A DNA stretch of 64,000 nucleotides from the NCBI GenBank assembly GCA_017999985.1, contig JAGNKU010000012.1, forward strand, positions 95,019 through 159,018, in the 5' to 3' direction. The DNA comes from Phycisphaerae bacterium. GTDB lineage: Bacteria; Planctomycetota; Phycisphaerae; UBA1845; Fen-1342. This document shows positions 59,823-64,000 of the stretch, one piece after another. Both the position numbers and the translations under genes were made by a program. Below the pieces are notes generated by a model. It was not told the DNA's origin. It did no database searches and worked only from the letters and a program-made list of their open reading frames with translations. How positions within the stretch are numbered: the first letter of the stretch is position 1; each line of letters begins with the position of its first letter.

Positions 59823-62738
59823 TTGGAAGCGAAGTACATCCGGATCACGGGTGCCCGCCAGCACAACCTCCAGAACGTCGACGTGGACATTCCACGCGAC
59901 CGCCTGGTGGTGATTACCGGGCTGAGCGGCTCCGGCAAGAGCAGCCTCGCCTTTGACACCATCTACGCCGAGGGCCAACGCAAGTACGTCGAGTCGCTCA
60001 GCGTCCACGCCCGCCACTTCCTGGAACAGATCGGCAAGCCCGACGTCGAGCGAATCGAGGGCCTGCCTCCGACGCTCGCGATCGAGCAGCGGGCTGCCGC
60101 CGCCAACCCGCGCTCCACCGTCGCCACCACCACCGAAATCTACGACTTCCTGCGCGTCCTCTTTGCCCGTGTCGGCGTGCCGCACTGCCCGAAGTGCGGC
60201 CAGCGCATCTATCGCCGCACCGTCGACCAGATTGTCGATGTCGTCCTCGCCTACCCCGCCCAGACGCGCGTCATGATCATGGCGCCGCTCGTGCGCGGGC
60301 AGACCGGCGAGTTGCAGCCGATCCTCCGGCGGATTCAGCGCGAGGGCTTCGTGCGCGCCCGCGTGGACGGCGCGCTGCGCGACGTGAAGGAACTGACCGA
60401 CCTGCCGAAATCGCGCGCCTGCGACATCGACGTCGTCGTGGACCGCCTTGTCCTGCGCCCCGACGTGCGCTCGCGCCTCGCCGACGCCGTCGAGCTGTCG
60501 CTCGCGCTCGGCGACGGCACGGCCATCGTCAGCCGCGCCGACGGTGTCGCGGCGGGGAGGGCGCCCGAGCCCGGGCGTGTGACCGGCGACGAGGTCTGGC
60601 TCGACGAGGTCTTCAGCGAGCGGCACACCTGCACGGCGTGCGGGATCAGCCTGCCCGAGCTCAGCCCGCGGGCCTTCAGCTTCAACTCGCCATACGGGGC
60701 TTGCGAGCAATGCGGCGGGTTGGGCACGACGCTGCGTTTCGATCCGCAGCTAATCGTCCCCGACGAGAACGCGACGCTGGTCGGTGGGGCGCTGAGCCCG
60801 TGGGCGGCCGGCAAGAAGCGCGTCTCCGCGACGCACCTCAAGTTGCTGCGTGGCCTCTGCACGGCGCTGAGCGTTCAGCCGGAGACGCCGTTCAAGAACC
60901 TGTCCGACGATGTGCGGCGCATCATCCTCCACGGCACGACGCCCGAGGACGCGGAGCGGCTGGGGCTGACTTTCGAGGGCGTCGTCCCGAACCTGGAGCG
61001 CCGCTACCGGGCAGCCGGCAGCGATGGCGGACGCAGCCGGCTGGGGAACTACCAGTCGGAGTACGTCTGCAGCCACTGTCACGGGGCGCGGCTGCGCCCC
61101 ACGTCGCTCGCGGTGCGCGTCGCCGAACGCAACATCCACGAGATCACGCAGCTTTCGATCGCCGAGGCGACCGCGTTGTTCGAGGCGCTGCGGCTGGAGG
61201 GCGAAGCCGCCCAGATCGCCGAGCCGCTGCTGCGCGAGGTGCGCCAGCGGCTGCGCTTCATGTACGACGTCGGCCTCGGCTACCTCACGCTGGACCGCAC
61301 CAGCGCGACACTCTCCGGCGGCGAGGCGCAGCGCATCCGCCTGGCGACGCAGCTCGGCAGCGGCCTGGTCGGCGTGTGCTACGTGCTGGACGAGCCGACC
61401 ATCGGCCTGCACCAGCGCGACAACGCCCGCCTGCTGGAGTCCATCCGCCGGCTGGTGGACATCGGCAACAGCGCCATCGTGGTCGAGCACGACGAGGACG
61501 TGATTCGCGCGGCCGACTACCTGATCGACATGGGCCCCGGCGCTGGCCTGCACGGCGGCAAGATCATCGCGCAGGGCCCGGCCGCCGAAGTGCTCGCCAA
61601 CCCCGCATCCATCACGGGCAAGTACCTGCGCGGCGAGTACGGCATTCCGCTGCCCGAGGAACGCCGCACGGCACGCCGCTCCGACTTCGTCCAGGTGTTG
61701 AAGGCCGCCGAGAACAACCTGAAGGCCATCGACGTGAACATCCCGCTGGGCGTGCTCTGCGCCATCACCGGCGTGAGCGGCAGCGGCAAGAGCACGCTGG
61801 TGTCGCAGATCCTGCTGCCCGCCCTGCGGCGGCGGCTGTACAAGTCGCGCGAGCGGCCCGGCCAGCATGAGCGCATCGTCGGGGCGAACAAGATCGACAA
61901 GGTGATCGAAATCGACCAGACGCCGATCGGCCGCACGCCGCGCAGCAACCCGGCAACGTACACGGGCGTCTTCGACGAGATTCGCCGGCTGTATGCGAAG
62001 ACGAAGGAAGCCCGCATCCGCGGCTACAACGCCAGCCGGTTCAGCTTCAACGCCAAGGGCGGCCGGTGCGAGGCGTGTCAGGGCCAAGGCACCCGGCGGA
62101 TCGAGATGCACTTCCTGCCGGACGTGTTCGTCGAGTGCCAGGAGTGCAAGGGCTCGCGTTACAGCCGCGAGACGATTGAGATTCGCTACCGGGGCAAGTC
62201 GATTGCCGACGTGCTGGAGATGCGCGTCGAGGAAGCGCTGCGCTTTTTCGACAGCTTTCAACGCATTAAGCAGGGCCTGCAGGCCCTCTCCGACGTGGGC
62301 CTGGGCTACGTCCGGCTCGGCCAGCCGTCCAACACGCTGTCGGGTGGCGAGGCGCAGCGCGTCAAGCTGGCGGCAGAGCTGGCGCGGGGCGTGACGCACC
62401 CGGTCGCGCCGAACGGCCCGCCCAGCGCCTCCGCGACGCAGCGGGCCAAGCTCGAGAACCACACCCTCTATGTGCTCGATGAGCCGACGACGGGCCTGCA
62501 CTTCGCCGATATTCAGACGCTGCTGGCGGTGCTGAACCGTCTGGTGGACATGGGCAACACGGTGCTCGTGATTGAGCACAATCTGGATGTGATCAAGACC
62601 GCTGACTGGATTATCGACCTCGGCCCCGAGGGCGGCGATGCCGGCGGTCAGATCGTGGCTGCCGGCCCGCCGGAAGCCGTGGCCGGTTGCGCGGGGAGCT
62701 ACACGGGGCGGTACTTGCAGCCCAAGCTGCGCGCGTAG
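59823..62738 (+). CDS. uvrA: UvrABC system protein A
   Basis: 971 residues, slightly longer than the usual 940. Damage-recognition ATPase of nucleotide excision repair. Starts at TTG 59823 with GGAGATGGAG upstream; no in-frame ATG suits. First ATPase: [20 protein letters not shown] at 33-52. Zinc modules: HCPKCGQRI, then CTACG and CEQCGG, then [10 protein letters not shown]. First signature [20 protein letters not shown] with [12 protein letters not shown]. Second ATPase: [20 protein letters not shown]; zinc module CEACQGQG and CQECKGSRY; second signature [18 protein letters not shown] and [11 protein letters not shown]. All expected parts are present; a short insert ([16 protein letters not shown]) lies before the last Walker B. 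Confidence 0.97.
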   Translation: MEAKYIRITGARQHNLQNVDVDIPRDRLVVITGLSGSGKSSLAFDTIYAEGQRKYVESLSVHARHFLEQIGKPDVERIEGLPPTLAIEQRAAAANPRSTVATTTEIYDFLRVLFARVGVPHCPKCGQRIYRRTVDQIVDVVLAYPAQTRVMIMAPLVRGQTGELQPILRRIQREGFVRARVDGALRDVKELTDLPKSRACDIDVVVDRLVLRPDVRSRLADAVELSLALGDGTAIVSRADGVAAGRAPEPGRVTGDEVWLDEVFSERHTCTACGISLPELSPRAFSFNSPYGACEQCGGLGTTLRFDPQLIVPDENATLVGGALSPWAAGKKRVSATHLKLLRGLCTALSVQPETPFKNLSDDVRRIILHGTTPEDAERLGLTFEGVVPNLERRYRAAGSDGGRSRLGNYQSEYVCSHCHGARLRPTSLAVRVAERNIHEITQLSIAEATALFEALRLEGEAAQIAEPLLREVRQRLRFMYDVGLGYLTLDRTSATLSGGEAQRIRLATQLGSGLVGVCYVLDEPTIGLHQRDNARLLESIRRLVDIGNSAIVVEHDEDVIRAADYLIDMGPGAGLHGGKIIAQGPAAEVLANPASITGKYLRGEYGIPLPEERRTARRSDFVQVLKAAENNLKAIDVNIPLGVLCAITGVSGSGKSTLVSQILLPALRRRLYKSRERPGQHERIVGANKIDKVIEIDQTPIGRTPRSNPATYTGVFDEIRRLYAKTKEARIRGYNASRFSFNAKGGRCEACQGQGTRRIEMHFLPDVFVECQECKGSRYSRETIEIRYRGKSIADVLEMRVEEALRFFDSFQRIKQGLQALSDVGLGYVRLGQPSNTLSGGEAQRVKLAAELARGVTHPVAPNGPPSASATQRAKLENHTLYVLDEPTTGLHFADIQTLLAVLNRLVDMGNTVLVIEHNLDVIKTADWIIDLGPEGGDAGGQIVAAGPPEAVAGCAGSYTGRYLQPKLRA

Positions 62739-62748
62739 GGGCCGGCGC

Positions 62749-63204
62749 TCAGGGTGTGGCGATCGGCGCCACGGTGGGCGTGCACAGCCGTTCCCAGTCC
62801 TCGCGACGGAGCTTCACCGCCTCGCGGTGCGTGCCGGACTGCATGACCAGGTACTCGTCGCTCTTCAACTGCGGGTCCATGATCGTCCGCAGGCCGAAGA
62901 GCGCGCCCACCGGCGGCTCGGCCCCGAGCTCGCAGTCCGGAAACAGCCCCGCCATCTCCGTCTCGTTCGCCAGCCGCACTTCACGCTCGCGCAGCACTTC
63001 GGCCACGCGCCGCAGGTCCACGTGTTTGGGCGCGGCGATCGCGCACATGGCGAACCCCGTCGTCCCCTTCACGACCACGGGCTTGGCCACCATGTACCCT
63101 GAAACATGCTCGACATTCGCCAAGCCCTGCGACGTGTACGTCACCGGGTGCGTGTGCTTCTCGTAGCGCACGCCCCGCTCGTCCAGAAACGACTCCAATC
63201 TCAT
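62749..63204 (-). CDS. YbaK-type aminoacyl-tRNA deacylase
   Basis: 151 residues from ATG 63204, set by AAAGGAG eight bases upstream. A YbaK/ProX-like fold: LESFLDERGVRYEKHTHPVT at the N-terminus, VAKPVVVKGTTGFAMCAIAA with the conserved Lys, and FPDCELGAEPPVGALFGLRT near the active site. These proteins hydrolyse mischarged tRNA (for example Cys- or Ala-tRNA-Pro). The exact specificity cannot be read from sequence. Convergent with uvrA, 10 bases away. Confidence 0.88.
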   Translation of the reverse strand: MRLESFLDERGVRYEKHTHPVTYTSQGLANVEHVSGYMVAKPVVVKGTTGFAMCAIAAPKHVDLRRVAEVLREREVRLANETEMAGLFPDCELGAEPPVGALFGLRTIMDPQLKSDEYLVMQSGTHREAVKLRREDWERLCTPTVAPIATP

Positions 63205-63452
63205 GTCGCATGCTCCTTTCGTCGCTGGACCAGCGCTGCACGCTGCAGCGTCGGATCGACGCCTGGAGATGTGCGGCCCGCCACAACACGGCTCCTGCGC
63301 TACGACCCGTGCTCGCCCGGACCGGCAGGCGCCAGTTTGTCCAGTTGTGAGTACACGTCGACATGCCCGTCCTGTCAATGAAAATCCGCCCCGGGAGCGC
63401 GTGCGCAGCATGGTCAACCCTGATAGTGGCACTGGTTACCCCCGCGGCGCGC

Positions 63453-63494
63453 AAAAAGAGCCCGGCACGCCGCACGGGGGTGCGACGTGCCGGG
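63453..63494 (-). terminator. Intrinsic terminator for the secreted-protein gene at the right edge
   Basis: On the minus strand CCCGGCACGTCGCAC (63494-63480), four-base loop, GTGCGGCGTGCCGGG (63475-63461) forms a 15-pair stem with one wobble, followed by CTCTTTTT. It lies 75 bases past the stop at 63568, in the otherwise empty 63205-63567 gap. Confidence 0.92.
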
Positions 63495-63567
63495 AGGTGC
63501 AACTGCTTCCGTTACGCGGTCGGCAGGCCGCCGGCGATACCGGCCGGCCCGACGCGATCCCGCGAGA

Positions 63568-64000
63568 CTAGTTCACGCACGTGGACACGATTCTCCAGCG
63601 GTTGAACCCGTTCGCGCACGGATAGTACTCCGTCGCCAGGTTGCCAAGCTGGTCCACGATCGTGATCCGACCGTAGATCGTCGTGCCCTGCGGATACGTG
63701 TTCGTGCTCGACGCAATCATGTTCGGGCACTGCGTCGTGAGCGACAGCGTCGTGACCGCATCCAGACCCGGGATCGGGTTGCCCGAATCGTAGTCCGTGC
63801 AGGTCGCGTAGGCCTCGACGTGGGCGATGAACTCGGCGGTCACGGTCAGACGGAACCGGCGGGCGGTCGTGTTGGTCTGGGTGATCTGGAACCAGTCGGG
63901 GTCGTAATAGCCCAGACCGTTGATCTCCTTGGCATACACGCGGCCGCAGTACGTGCCGCCGCACGCGAACGTCATGAAGTGCGGAGGCGGCCCGTTCGGA
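63568..64000 (-). CDS. Secreted protein, C-terminal part only (runs off the right edge)
   Basis: About 144 residues are visible. The frame is open to the window edge (PNGPPPHFMTFACGGTYCGR), so the ATG at 63975 is probably internal and the gene continues to the right. Features are paired Cys residues (ACGGTYCG, ATCTDYDSG, TTQCPNM, YPCANGFN, VSTCVN) and a pre-peptidase-like beta pattern (YYDPDWFQITQTNTTARRFR), which suggest an extracytoplasmic, disulfide-containing beta-sandwich. No catalytic motif is visible. A strong terminator follows. Confidence 0.75.
   Translation of the reverse strand, partial: PNGPPPHFMTFACGGTYCGRVYAKEINGLGYYDPDWFQITQTNTTARRFRLTVTAEFIAHVEAYATCTDYDSGNPIPGLDAVTTLSLTTQCPNMIASSTNTYPQGTTIYGRITIVDQLGNLATEYYPCANGFNRWRIVSTCVN

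Overview
The window is high-GC DNA from what looks like a member of the Planctomycetota, probably of the Phycisphaerae or a related deep branch. Four signs point there. Three secreted proteins end in a PEP-x(n)-hydrophobic-RRR sorting tail. Three other secreted proteins carry planctomycete-style dockerin-like tails rich in the words GDLN and DINPFV. Genes for a Gram-negative outer membrane (kdsA, an lptD-like gene) sit beside FHA-GAF-kinase and sigma-54 regulators. Start codons GTG and TTG are common. Species assignment is inference only. No rRNA, tRNA, CRISPR array or intact insertion sequence was found.

Layout. 1-2735: lutABC lactate oxidation operon, with the 5' end of lutA outside the window. 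2742-8377: a TPR protein, a lipoprotein, a DnaJ-domain membrane protein and a large PEP/pyruvate-binding protein. 8543-12755: selD, here a UGA-containing selenoprotein gene with a SECIS-like hairpin, divergent from rsmA, followed by an alpha/beta-hydrolase lipoprotein, a hypothetical gene and queG. 12910-16612: two tandem paralogous PEP-CTERM-type proteins and an FG-GAP/dockerin protein. 16632-21227: purF and an lptD-like gene, divergent. 21391-28136: a two-gene operon for large secreted proteins, a GH15-like glycosidase and a CotH/lamin-tail protein, both with the same dockerin-like tail.

28555-32532 is the most intriguing locus: lysine 2,3-aminomutase (kamA), two D-Ala-D-Ala-ligase-like ATP-grasp enzymes and a GNAT acetyltransferase. 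The last three genes are joined by ATGA overlaps. I infer a pathway that makes beta-lysine, ligates it and probably acetylates it. 32575-42861: kdsA, a candidate small RNA with its own promoter and terminator, a third PEP-CTERM-type protein, an orphan terminase-like gene, a TMTC-like membrane TPR protein, sppA, a zinc metalloprotease lipoprotein and an MBL-fold hydrolase. 43188-50444: a hypothetical gene, an O-methyltransferase, a deoxyhypusine-synthase-like enzyme, typA/bipA, a D-lyxose isomerase, an FHA-GAF-histidine kinase and a cold-shock protein. 50669-57837: rpsO-pnp, a MacA-like adaptor with a fused ABC ATPase but no adjacent permease, alanine dehydrogenase and a lipoprotein. 58062-64000: an NtrC-type regulator, uvrA, a YbaK-type deacylase and the 3' part of another secreted protein that runs off the right edge.

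Most of the window is housekeeping plus cell-envelope genes. The accessory interest lies in the kamA cluster, the Sec-encoding selD, the shared surface-sorting tails and several palindromic intergenic repeats.
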